From Tetrastigma voinierianum (Eukaryota > Streptophyta > Magnoliopsida > Vitales > Vitaceae): a DNA stretch of 64,000 nt. The stretch is from contig JAEQBH010000650.1 of the NCBI GenBank assembly GCA_016808115.1, forward strand, positions 868,001 through 932,000, written 5' to 3'. The position numbers were made by a program, and so were the translations under genes. This document shows positions 33,765 to 44,885 of the stretch, piece by piece. Below the pieces are notes generated by a model that was not told where the DNA came from, did not search any database, and was given only the letters and a program-made list of their open reading frames with translations. Position 1 is the stretch's first letter, and the number at the start of each line of letters is the position of its first letter.

Positions 33765-33817
33765 AATAATCACAATAAAAAGACCAAAATATCGTAGCAT
33801 TTTTTATTGTGATTATT
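33765..33817. repeat. Foldback hairpin, copy 2 with inverted core
   Basis: The same 17-base inner arms (33765-33781, 33801-33817), but the core gaccaaaatatcgtagcat is the reverse complement of copy 1, with 17 of 19 bases matching. The right flank continues in the same orientation as in copy 1, so only the core has flipped. Confidence 0.9.
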
Positions 33818-33937
33818 ACGAATTTAGAAACAACTATTAAATAAATTGTCAAAAAAATCAAGGTGTTCTTGATAATTTTTTTTTGAATTAAATAAAATTT
33901 ATATTAATAAATTTTCATATCATTAATATTTTTTTGA

Positions 33938-34879
33938 AAAACAATGTAGTAATTATTTATTAGGGTGGGACCCTCAAATTGCTTTAGATGTCTTCCTTTT
34001 TTAAACTTTAAAGCATTCTATAAATTATATGGCGGTAAATAAATTGTGCATTCGTTTAAGTGGCAGTTTACTATTTATATTAGGGTTAGCTTTAAACTAG
34101 CTTGACCACAGCCATCAGTTTAGCAGACTAAAATGGATCAAAACCTTAAAACATGTTAAAAATAATAATTTTACAAATTCTATTATTTTTCAAATAAAAA
34201 TAAATAATATATAAATATTTTATATTAATTAATGTATAAAATGATTAAGTTCAAAGAATATAATAATAGTGAATAAACTTAAATAAATAAATACTGGTAT
34301 AATATTGTTATAACCGAAGTACCAAACGAACTGGCTAAATAGTATCAAAACAATAAAGTAACAACTTAATAACATCTCTAAAAAAAACAATTTCAAATTA
34401 AATTAATTCAACTTCAACCTAATAAAGTAAGAACCTCATATTCCTCTAATATTCATCTTCTATTATACATTATATCAGATATGTACGTAACTCTGCATTT
34501 AGAAAGGAATCTTAGATCCTCGATTTTGATTAAGTCATCATCATTAAATGTATCTCAATAGTATAATAATGAAATATACTGATAATTTAGTTATTAAATT
34601 TAATTTAATTTATAAACTTGTACAACTTCATTTTTATCAAAAAAAAAGAAATGATTGAATAAAATTTAAAGGATAAATACAAAAAAAATGAAATTGTAAA
34701 TATTTAAAATATGATTAATGAGATAAATTAAATATATTCAATATTAAAACTGTAATTTATTTAATTAAATGCATTCTTCTAATTTTTCATAGAAGATTTT
34801 TTAAATATTAAATTATCATATAAATTATATTGTAAAGATACATTGAAAATTTGAAAATAAAATAGTTAAAACAATAAAA
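33938..34879. other. AT-rich intergenic region
   Basis: No gene, no recognised element. Confidence 0.45.
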
Positions 34880-36254
34880 TTTAGGGGTAATTAGCGTGAA
34901 TAATTCGCAGTTTAATTCGATCTTGCTTTAATTAGTCGCATCATGGTTTACTTAGGTCAATTCCATGTTTGGGAGGTCCAGTATCCAAATGGTTCGTGAC
35001 TGACTTAGCGGGTTAAAAATATCACGTGTCAATATGTAATTATTGGCCCTCAAAATTTTTAGTTTAAAAATAAAATCAGTCCGATCGCCACCATCTCTCT
35101 CCTTTCTCTCTTTCCACATGTCATTATTTAATTAGCCTCCAAAATTTTAAAATTTTTTTTTCTTAGAAATTCAGTTTTAAAAAATTTTTCTTCTTCTCCG
35201 TCGTGGTCTTCTTCAGGTCGCCGTCCTGATTTTCTTTAGGTCGTCGTCCTAGTTTTCTTCAATGTCATCCTGGTTTTTCAACAACCATTTCTACCTTTTC
35301 TTCCGGATTCATTCGCTTTTTTATTTTTTACTTTTAATTCTGGTTTCTTTATAAATGTGTGGTCTTTTTCGGACAACCATTTCTGATTCGTGCTCTGTTT
35401 CTGATAAAGAAAATATCAAATTTTTATAGCAATTCAAACAAAACTTCATAAACTTCAGATTTTCATAAATTGCATATTTTCTAGCAATCCAAATAAAACT
35501 ACAAATTTTCAAAACATCACAACCAAAACTCGTAATTTCAAATAAACAACCAAAAAAATAACAAAGTTTTCTAACAATCAAAACAAAACTTCAAATTTTT
35601 ATAAATTGCAGATTTTCTAGCAATCCAAATAAAACTTATTTTCAAAACATCACAATCAAAACTCCACCAAAACTCGTAATTTCAAAACAAACAACCAAAA
35701 AAAATATCACAATCAAAAGCGAAAATAATGAAAAAAGAAAACTATCACGAACATAAAGCAAAAAAAATACAAAAAAGAACATGAAAGTGAAGATGAAACA
35801 AGACAAGAAAAAAAAATAGAAAATTCTTCATGGAGAGAATTTTCAGTTTCAGAAACTCTAGAAAATAAGGCCGAAAATTTGAAATAGAATATTTTTGCAG
35901 TTGAGGGGGGAGGAGGAGGTAGATGGAGCATGACGAGGGAGAAGAGAGAGGGGTGTGTGATAAAATTGATTTAAAAATAAATAAAAATATGAGTCAATTA
36001 AATAATGACACATGGCGAAAGAAATGTGAGGGACGACCAAATTGATTTAAAAAAAAATAAAATTATTGGGCCAATTAGATAGTGACACGTGACAACATAG
36101 GATTATTTTAACTTCTTTAACCGGTCACCAATGCCTTGGGACCAATACAATACGAGACCTCTCAAACGTGGGATTATTCCTAGTTAATTAGTAGGTGGGA
36201 CTAATTAAAAAAGACCGGTTTAAATATGAATTATTCTTGTTAGTTATTCCTAAA
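34880..36254. mobile_element. Long-inverted-repeat (foldback) DNA element
   Basis: Left end ggggtaattagcgtgaataattc (from 34884) and the reverse complement of the right end (ggaataactaacaagaataattc, to 36250) pair, and the pairing continues imperfectly for about 200 bases: aattagtcgcatc with aattagtcccacc, atgtttgggaggtc with acgtttgagaggtc, and cacgtgtcaatatgtaatt with cacgtgtcactatctaatt. A ta dinucleotide flanks each side. There is no transposase. The interior is a pyrimidine-rich left part and purine-rich right part, plus a local tandem duplication. It may be a Mutator-like or mariner-like non-autonomous element; the family is undecided. Confidence 0.7.
35425..35715. repeat. ~155-bp tandem duplication inside the foldback element
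   Basis: The run tagcaatccaaataaaact followed by caaaacatcacaa and aactcgtaatttcaaa occurs twice (near 35482 and 35618), with small indels. Confidence 0.85.
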
Positions 36255-36886
36255 GTGTAATATATTAATCATATATTATAATGATTATTATTTTTAAAAC
36301 CCATATACTACAAAGGCATGTATTTGACTCCATGTTAAGAATCAAAATACCAAATTTTATATATGAATACTTGAAAATCTTAATTACTAAGCTAGTTACT
36401 TAAAAAAAATTAAATAAAAATTTCGAGCTAATCGAGCCGAATTTGACTAAACTCATATGGATCACAGGTCAAAACGGGTTGGGCCAATTTGAAAAGGTTT
36501 TAATCAGGCCTTAAATTTTATAGTCTAACCCTTCAAAAAGTTGGACTAAAATGGACTAGCCTATGAGACTCAACTCATATTATTAGTTTTACTACCAAAT
36601 TAGCTAAGCATGTGGAGATAAGGACATGTGGAGATGGAACAGAGCATGCTTAAAGGAAAAGAAGGTCCTCATGGTTCGGTACATAGAAAAAGGAAAAAAC
36701 AAAAACCTAGGTTGGCCACTCCTGAGTAGTCTGCCATCAACAGACGCTCCATTCCACGCAGGAGTTGTTGAAGACTAGCTTTTAGCCTTCATTTGCTAGG
36801 AAATCCGCACATGCATGTAGTCCTCAAGGGTTGAAATCGTTTAGTGCCTTAGAGCTAAGGATATTCAAGCTTGGTTCTTTTAAGGT
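36255..36886. other. Intergenic stretch left of the Del element
   Basis: Includes aaaacgggttgggccaattt near 36473, a wording common in dispersed plant repeats. No gene seen. It continues beyond the Del insertion at 47889. Confidence 0.45.
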
Positions 36887-36891
36887 GTTTG

Positions 36892-39800
36892 TGTAATATC
36901 CTAAAATATACTTTAATTGTTTTATAACAAGTTTAGAGTATAATATATTTTAAATTTGAAATTTTCTAGAATTTATATTTATACTATTAAATTTTGGGTA
37001 AACTAGACTTTTAGGAGAACAAATCTTCTTGAAATAAGTATATTCAAATTTAGACCCCATTGGATCCAAAAAATTTGTCAAAATGAAACCCTATTTTCAG
37101 TCAGTTTTTGATACAGTTTTGGTGTTTTGGTATAGTTTTGGGTATTTAGGCCATAAGCTGAGTTTCACTCATCTAAATTAAGTGATTCAAATTTTTGGGT
37201 AATCTAGACTTCTAGGAGACTAAATCTCATTGAAATAAGTGTATTCAAATTTGGATCCCATTAGACTTAGAAAATTAGTCAAAATGAAACCCTGTTTTCA
37301 GGCAGTTTCTGATACAGTTTTGGTGTTTTGGTAAAGTTTTGGGTATTTAGGCCATAATTTGAGTTTCAATCATCCAAATTGAGTGATTCATTCTGGTAAA
37401 AATAGACTTTGGAATAAATCTCACAAAAAAGTAGGTTGTAATATGCATTTGGCGAGTGTTGTGCATAAAGCCGCAGAATCTTATTGTTCATGGGCAGCAA
37501 ATACATATGAAGAATAAGAGGAGTCTGCTGCAGACTCTACTAAAAGCCCAGCCTATAAAAGGGTTTTAAACGTGTAGGTGTGACAAAATGTTAGACATTT
37601 GCATTATCTCCTGAAGCATCAACTATATACAATAGTTCAAAAGTTAATAAATTACTCTTTACCAAACATATATTAAAACGTACAATTTCTAATACATGTT
37701 ATACAAAATGACAATGCCAAAGCCATAACAGAAACTCTTCTAAACCACAACCTCTAGTATTAGTCTGTGCTTACACTCCATGTACTTGAAATAGTGATCC
37801 CTCGACGAGGTGAATGAATGATTAGTGATAATTTCTACGTAGGTTTACTCCTTTAAGTGCATGGCGGCAAACAATCACACTCGAAATGCAATAGATGGTC
37901 CTGCGGTCATCTGCGGCCAATCCCATGTCGAGTCCTCATCGACTCCACCGCATACCATGGCCGTCACCGGAGTAAAATATCGGTTTCAAAACAAAAAGCT
38001 TTTTGTTCTCGAAAACTTACTCTAGAAATTTGATGGAAATATTGAACTACCCTCACAGGCGAATTCTTTGGATAGCAGCAGCAGTCATGGTCCTCATCCA
38101 GAGTGATGCGGACTATTCTCTAAGGCAATTCTTCGGAAAATCTTCATGAAATTCCTTTCACAAACATTTTCGTTTTCTTTCAATTTCATGTCCTTTTCGC
38201 TCCTAATATTCTAGGGTGCCCAGGAGTGCGTATGGAACGCGTAATCTGTCCAACAAACTCATGCTAATATATAAAACATGTATATACAAGCATAATTAAT
38301 CCATCGTGTAACATGCAAATTCACAATCAATAACATAAATTAGCTCACATGGGCTAATTAACAAACCTGAAGCAATTCCTTTGAATCCTCGACATCATAA
38401 AAATCACGTTACTATTCATGTGGTAATTAGGAAACCCTCGGATTAGATCTTTGATTCAGCCCACGGCTAATGAGGATTTTCTTCCTCGGTTTAAATGTTT
38501 TGAGGCCGAAAACACGACTAATGGCCTTAGAACATCCCCGACCGTTTCGCGATTCTTAGCGAATAACACAAGTAGGAAAAGATCCCTACCTCTTGGGTTG
38601 GCGGAACCTTAAATCGGTGTTAAGTGCGTAGCCCTCGCGTAGAGCAGGGCACTTTCTTCAGAGTCGAGAGCAGCGGATTCAGTGACTTGCAAATCCTAGA
38701 GAGAGATAAAGGCTCATCCTCTCTGCAAAACTCAAAAACCTGACTCTTTGAACCAGCCCCTCCTGCCCGATTTTGTGTCTCAAAATGAAGAAGAGACTAT
38801 TTTTATTTTTGTGCTTGTCTCATTAACCTTTCATTAATTCTGATGTGTCCCTTTTCTTGATTTTTGGCCTTGTGCTTGATAAGTATTAAATCTCATCCCT
38901 CTCCTCTCATTACAACATGTGTCGCACACTTAAGGTACATGTAGTAAGTGACTTTGTCACATCACATGTCTCTCAAACTCGTTTCTGGCCTTGCGACAGG
39001 TGCGCAGAAAAGCATTAAATTCAAACTATCTCGAGGTCGGCCCAGTGACGTAGTAGCTAGATTTCAGAGCGATTCCAACGGTGAAATCTCAGTTTAAAGT
39101 CATCCGAGATCTACAAAATTTTCAGTTTTACTTAGAAATGACCATTTTGCCATTTTTTTTAAAAAAATTGGATTTTCTCGGGTTTTCACATAAGTGTATT
39201 CAAATTTGGACCTCATTGGATCCTATTAAATTCATTAAAGTGAACTGCTATTTGTAGGAAATATTTCGGTGTAAAGTATTTGAAGTAAATAAATAAAAGA
39301 AGTGTTGATATATGAAATATGAACGAATGAACAGTAATACAAACATGTAAATGACTAGTATGATATCTCTAACTCAGATAAAAACCTAATAAGCCCAATT
39401 TCTTGCATATATTCCAAAGTGAATTGACAAGTAGGCGTACCTATGAGGGGATTCTGAGTTATAGTTGGCTTAGTTTGGGTCATTAAAGTGGCACATTTGA
39501 GTCGTTATAATTGTTTCGCTTTTGGGTCACATAATACGAGGCATAGGTCATTGTCGTCTGATGATGATACAGCCGGGTATTCACGGTATTTGGGTCTTAT
39601 AAGTCACGAGGCATAGGTCACTGTTTCGTACAGTGATGATACCTTTGGGTATATACAGTTATATCTCATATCCATATCTTTGGAATATACAGGCACAAAA
39701 AAAAAAAAAAAAAAATGATACAAGATGATATAAGATAATATGAAACATGACACATGAAAAAGGCATGAAATATGCAAATGATACGAAAGATGCATATAAC

Positions 39801-40272
39801 ATGTAAAAGAAGTATATGTTTATAAGTTGTATATATGTATCACGAAATTAAGGATCCTTTCTTGAGTGGTCATATATGTTATATGTTTACCACTAATTTA
39901 TAAGCTTAGCAGGATGTTTAAATTAAGTGTAGATGCTTTAAAGAGGACATTCCGCGACATTTAAGCATCCTCTAGGGCCAACACGTGATAGAAGCCCACC
40001 ACCACTAAGTAGGTTTTAGTTTGTTTTTGTATATGTAAATGGGGTTTTGTAGTAGTGAAATTGCATAAGAACAAGTAAATGAGACTCAGATATATGTATA
40101 GAATATTATGAACACCACTACGGTGGTTGTTTTATATGTATATGTTATAAGTTTTATTTCTTGATGAAAATATATATAAATTAGGCCCACCAATTACAAA
40201 AAAATAGGTTAAAGAGTCTCAGTCTCGTTCCATGTCCCCATTCTTCGCCTAGGCGGGGGTAGGGGCGCGACA
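36892..40272 (+). repeat. Del element 5-prime LTR, with an insertion
   Basis: 3,381 bp. Left part (36892-37430) and right part (39191-40272) match the 3-prime LTR. Between them about 1.75 kb of unrelated sequence interrupts the internal tandem repeat. A ~600-base segment present in the other LTR (about 44968-45600) is absent here, and only ~2.5 copies of the ~195-bp internal repeat remain. Confidence 0.88.
37437..39190 (-). mobile_element. Probable solo LTR nested in the 5-prime LTR
   Basis: Noncoding insert inside the tandem repeat of the host LTR. On the minus strand it starts TGTGAAAACCCGAG (from 39190) and ends TTACA at 37437, so TG...CA ends are possible. No clear 5-bp duplication is left (taagt on the right against aaagt near 37428). 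The left edge is uncertain by several bases. Confidence 0.55.
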
Positions 40273-40278
40273 ATTAAG

Positions 40279-40291
40279 TGGTATCAAAGCC
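40279..40291 (+). other. Primer-binding site of the Del element
   Basis: tggtatcaaagcc, six bases after the LTR, matches the initiator-methionine tRNA primer site TGGTATCAGAGC with one difference. Confidence 0.9.
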
Positions 40292-40499
40292 TAGGTTTAG
40301 GCGGCTATGACATAGAGTATAGGATAGAAAAGCATGTGTCTAGTAATATGTTGGCCTAATGTGGATGTCCTTGTGTCTTGTGTTTTCTATAGATAGATCA
40401 TCCTTCGAATTCAGTTGAAGAAGTAGCAGAGAGTGTTAACCCTAGAGATCAGGGGTTATTAGCTTTTGAGCCCTCTAAAAGCAATGCCCCGCCAAGCCA

Positions 40500-41503
40500 A
40501 ATGAAGCCTTGCTAAGGATATCTTAAGACATGGCTCGGGTATTGGAAAGATTGACAGCTCCGAAAGCCCCAATAGACATGGTAAGAAGACATAAGGCTAA
40601 GGAATTCCATGGGACAAACATGGAAGAGTCCGATAAAGCAGAATTCTTGTTAGAAAAGCTACAAAGAATATTGGAGGAAGTTAGATGCCCTCCTAATCAG
40701 AGAGTATCATGTGTAGTCTCACTATTGCAGAGTGAGGCATATGATTGGTGGAAGCTAATGTAGAGGATTCCAAAGTTTCAAATCATGCTGTAGAATTCTT
40801 TGCTCAAAGAGTTCGGAAATTTAAATATGTTTGATATGTATCGGGAAACTAAGTGGAAACAGTTCCTAAATTTGAAGCAAAGGAGCTTATCGATGGCTAA
40901 ATTCTTTATCATATTTAGCCATCTTTATGCACCGGAGTTAGTTCTCACCAAGGCATTTCAGTGTAGATAGTTCGAAGATGGACTACATGAGTCCATAAAA
41001 AGATGTCTGGCACCTGTCACAATATTTAAGCAAGTAAATTTCTATTAGTTGGTGCAGGTGGCAATGAAAGTAGAGATATCTGAAGCAAGTAATAAAGAAA
41101 GGTTTTAGAAGAAGAAGTTTTCTAGAGGAGCTTCTTCCTTCTTGGGTAAAAGAAGGAAGTATTTACACAACACAGAGAGGATCGGTGGGTTAGTGCACGA
41201 GGTTCGATTCTGAGGGTGAAGGCGAGTATAGTGGTACTGATGCAGTGGGAGTGCTTTAGCGGACAAGGAAGTCAGGAGGTGCCCTCATTGTCATAGACGA
41301 CATTTGGGCATGTGTAGATTATTAATAGGAGGATGTTTCAGATGTGGAAGCACTAAACACTTGATAACGAATTGTCCCCGAGAGTTAGGGGATAATAGGA
41401 GTTTCAAGGTAATGGCAGAGGGAGATCTGTTGCACCACCTTCGACTCGGGATCGAGGTAGGGGTCGAGGTAGCTCGATTCAACATAGGGGACGTGGAGGT
41501 GTA
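40500..41503 (+). pseudogene. Del element gag (decayed)
   Basis: Capsid-like fragments KEFHGTNMEESDKAEFLLEK and VVSLLQSEAYDWWKL (40620-40763), then after a stop a continuation with LSMAKFFIIFSHLYAPELV. A zinc knuckle CFRCGSTKHLITNC (C-x2-C-x4-H-x4-C) is at about 41337. At least four in-frame stops. Confidence 0.85.
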
Positions 41504-44500
41504 GTGTCAGAGACAATGGTTCGTCCTATGCCTATAGCCCTAACACGAGCTTATGCTATGAAGGCTCGTGAGGATCAGGATGCTCCTGAAGTGATTGCTG
41601 GTACTTTCTCTCTTTATGATATTGAGATTCATGCTTTGATAGACCACAGCTCACACTCATTCGTATGTCTATCACAGAACATATGTTTGATAGAATGCGT
41701 TGATGAGGCAATTACCATATGATATACTTGTTACCTAGTCACAGGGCATAGTGTCAAAGTCTTAGGAGTGTATGAAGCGTCACCTAATGACTAATGATGG
41801 GGTTTTTACGTTGATCTACTTGCTTTATCGTTTCATGAGTTTGATTTAATTTTGGGAATGGATTGGTCATCAAAACATCGTGCTATAGTTGATTGTGATA
41901 AGAAAACAATAAGGCTTAAATTTTCTGACCTGTTAGAGGTAACAATACATGGTATCCAATCTGGAGCCGAGTCAAATGTAATTTCAACTATGCAAGCCCG
42001 ACGATTGCTGAGGAAAGGTTGTGAAGCCTTTTTGGCTTTGGTGCTTGACTTTAAAAGAGGTTAAGTAGATGTGGAAAAGATTCCAGTAGTAAAGGAATTT
42101 CCTAATGTGTTTCCTGAGGAATTACTAGAAATACCACCTGAAGGAGAAGTAGATTTATACATTTGAAGTTATGCGTGGAGCGACTCACAATTTCTAGGGC
42201 ACCTATAGCGTGGCTCCGGCTGAGTAAAGAGTTGAAGACTCAACTACAGGAGCTATTGGACAGGGGTTTCATCCGACCTAGTGTTTCGCCTTGGGGTGCG
42301 TCGATTTTATTTGTCAAAAAGAAAGATGGCACTCTTCGGATGTGTATTGATTATCGGAAAATAAACAAAGTGACAGTGAAGAATAAATATCCGTTGTCGA
42401 GAATAGAAGATATTTTTTATCAGTTGAAATGAGCAAGCATCTTTTCAAAGATAGACTATGATCGGGATATTGTAACCAGTTGAAAGTTTTGATTTTAAAG
42501 CGACCTTTAGAACCCGATATAGTCATTATGAGTTTTAGTAATGCCATTTAGGTTGACTAATGAGCAGGCTACATTCATGGACTTGATGAATAAGCCAGCC
42601 TTATTTGGACCGGTTTGAGTGGTATTCATTAATGACATCACGGTGTATTCTAAGGTGCTGAAGGGAACATGAAACGACATTTTGAGGATAGAGTTACAAA
42701 TTGTAGAGACAAATAGTTGTTTTGAAGTTGGCTTGAAATGTGATTTTGGGCAGGAGTGCCATTCTAGGCCATATTGTATCTGCGTAGGGTATTAGAGGTT
42801 GACCACCTGGGTGGAAACGATTTGTGGTTGAAACCACCTCAAAATGTAACCGATGTGAGGAGTTTCTTTGGTTTAGCAGGATACCATCGACGATTTGTAA
42901 AGGGATTTTCCATCATATCATCTTCGCTTACAAAGTTACTCCAGAAAGGGGTAAAGTTCGAGTGGGATAAAAAGTGTCAGTCAAGTTTTGAACAGTTAAA
43001 GAAAATACTGGTTGAAACACTGGAATATTGACTCGACTACTTCAGTTAGAGAATAATATACCATGTATAGTGATCACGTCAAATTGGTTTGGGATGTGTA
43101 TTGATGTAAGATGGAAAAGTGGTGGTATATGCCTCTAGACAGTTGAAACCACATGAGCAGAATTATCCCACACATGATTTAGAGTTGACAGCGGTAGTGT
43201 TCGCTTTGAAAATATGGCGACACTATTTATATGGTGAAAAATGTATAATCTTTACATATCATAAGAGTCTTAAAGTATCTATTAACTCAGAAAGAATTGA
43301 ACTTGAGGCAACGTCGATAGCTAGAGTTGTTTAAGGACTATGATTGCATAATTGATTACCACCCAGGAAAAGCTAATGTGGTGGTTGATGCTTTAAGTAG
43401 AAAAGTGATTTCCGCTTTGTCTCTAAATCATTATGATTGGAGATTTGAATCTAATGGAGCCTTGTTGGCTCAATTAAGAGTTATTCTTGATTTGAAAATT
43501 AAGAGATGCTCAGAAGAATGATGTCAAGCTACAAGAAGTAGTATAGTTAGTCAGAAATTGAGACAAGACTAACTATTTTATAGATGAAAATGGAGGTTTG
43601 TTTTGAGAGCGGATGTAATATAGGAATGACATGGAGTTGAAAAAGAAGTTGAGTGTAAACCCCTGATACATAACACAGCCATCTTAGGAGGTAACAAGAT
43701 GTACTAGGATTGAAACAATATTGGTGGCGAGGATGAAAAATGATGTGGCCAGTACGTGTCTTAATGTCGACTTGTTAGCAAGTAAAGGTAGGAACATCAA
43801 GTATCGTCGGGTTTATTTAATCCTCTTCGATTCCGTGGAAGTGGAGACTGACATTCTTTATGGACTTTATATCTGGTTTTCCCCTGACCCAAAAGAAACA
43901 TGATTCTGTTTGGGTAATTGTGGACAAACTGACAAAGTTTGCTTACTTCTTACCAGTTCAACTTGACTATTTTATGGATCGGTTAGAGGAACTGTATGTG
44001 AATAAAAATTTCAGGTTACATGGTATTCCGATATCTATAGTGTCGTGATCCACCGGTTCGTCGAGTTTGGAAAGAATTACGAGTCGGCCTTAAGGTACTA
44101 GGCTTAATTTTGAGTACGACTTTCATCCACAAAGCAGTTGACGGTTAGAGAGAAGTGATTCAAGTGTTAGAAGACATGCTTCGGGGTTGTGCACTAGATT
44201 TTTCTGGAAGTTGGGATAAGTATATTCCTCTTATGGAATTTTCTTATAACAACAGGTTATCGATCCGATGTTGTATGGCCCCAGGCTTTGTATAGCAAAG
44301 ATGTAGAACTCTGCCCATGTTGGACATAATTGAATGAGCATAAGGTTGGTGGTCACGATATAGTGAAGAAACATAAGAAAGTTTAGGTTATTCAGTAAAG
44401 GTTAAAGGTTGCTAGTGATCAACAAAAATCATATGCCGATTTGAATTAGAAAGGTATTGAATATGAAGTTGGAGATAAATTATTTTTGGAAGTATCACCG

Positions 44501-44620
44501 TGGAGGAAGATTCTACAGTTTGGCAAGAAAGGAAAGTTGAGTTCAAGATTCATTGGCCATGTTGCTTATCGGTTGACACTCCCCTCGAAGTTAGCTAACT
44601 TGTGATCTTTCATGTGTCCA
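41504..44620 (+). pseudogene. Del element pol: protease, RT, RNase H, integrase (decayed)
   Basis: Protease: IEIHALIDHSSHSFV near 41625 and LGMDWSSKHRAIVDCDKK-like near 41855. RT: ELLDRGFIRPSVSPWG near 42250, KKDGTLRMCIDYRKINKV near 42320, and VVFINDITVYSK near 42615, where the catalytic Asp pair is reduced to N-D, so RT would be inactive even with the frame repaired. RNase H: SFFGLAGYHRRFVKGFS near 42860, YASRQLKPHEQNYPTHDLEL near 43125. Integrase: IIDYHPGKANVVVDALSRK near 43350, DSVWVIVDKLTKFAYFLPVQ near 43905, and GKLSSRFIG near 44535. Several stops per kilobase. The tail before the LTR encodes NFEDEILL, as in Del/Tekay elements. No clear chromodomain was seen. Confidence 0.88.
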
Positions 44621-44865
44621 TGTTGAAATCTGATTAGGCGAATCGCATCACACTTTGTCTGAGGTGTAAGTGCAAGCGAGTTTCTCCTATGATGAAGAGC
44701 GAAAGCTATGTGCTTCAGTTAAACAATTACAGATGGCAAGTCTGTTAATTGAAAGTACTTTAGCACCATGGCAGGGAGGAAGCTATGTGGAAGTCGGAAG
44801 CAACTATGAGGGCACAATACCCGCAACTATTCAATTCAAGTAATAATTTCGAGGACGAAATTCTT

Positions 44866-44884
44866 TTAAGGGGGGGGGGGGGAA
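44866..44884 (+). other. Polypurine tract of the Del element
   Basis: taag followed by twelve g and aa, directly before the 3-prime LTR at 44886. Confidence 0.9.
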
Positions 44885-44885
44885 T

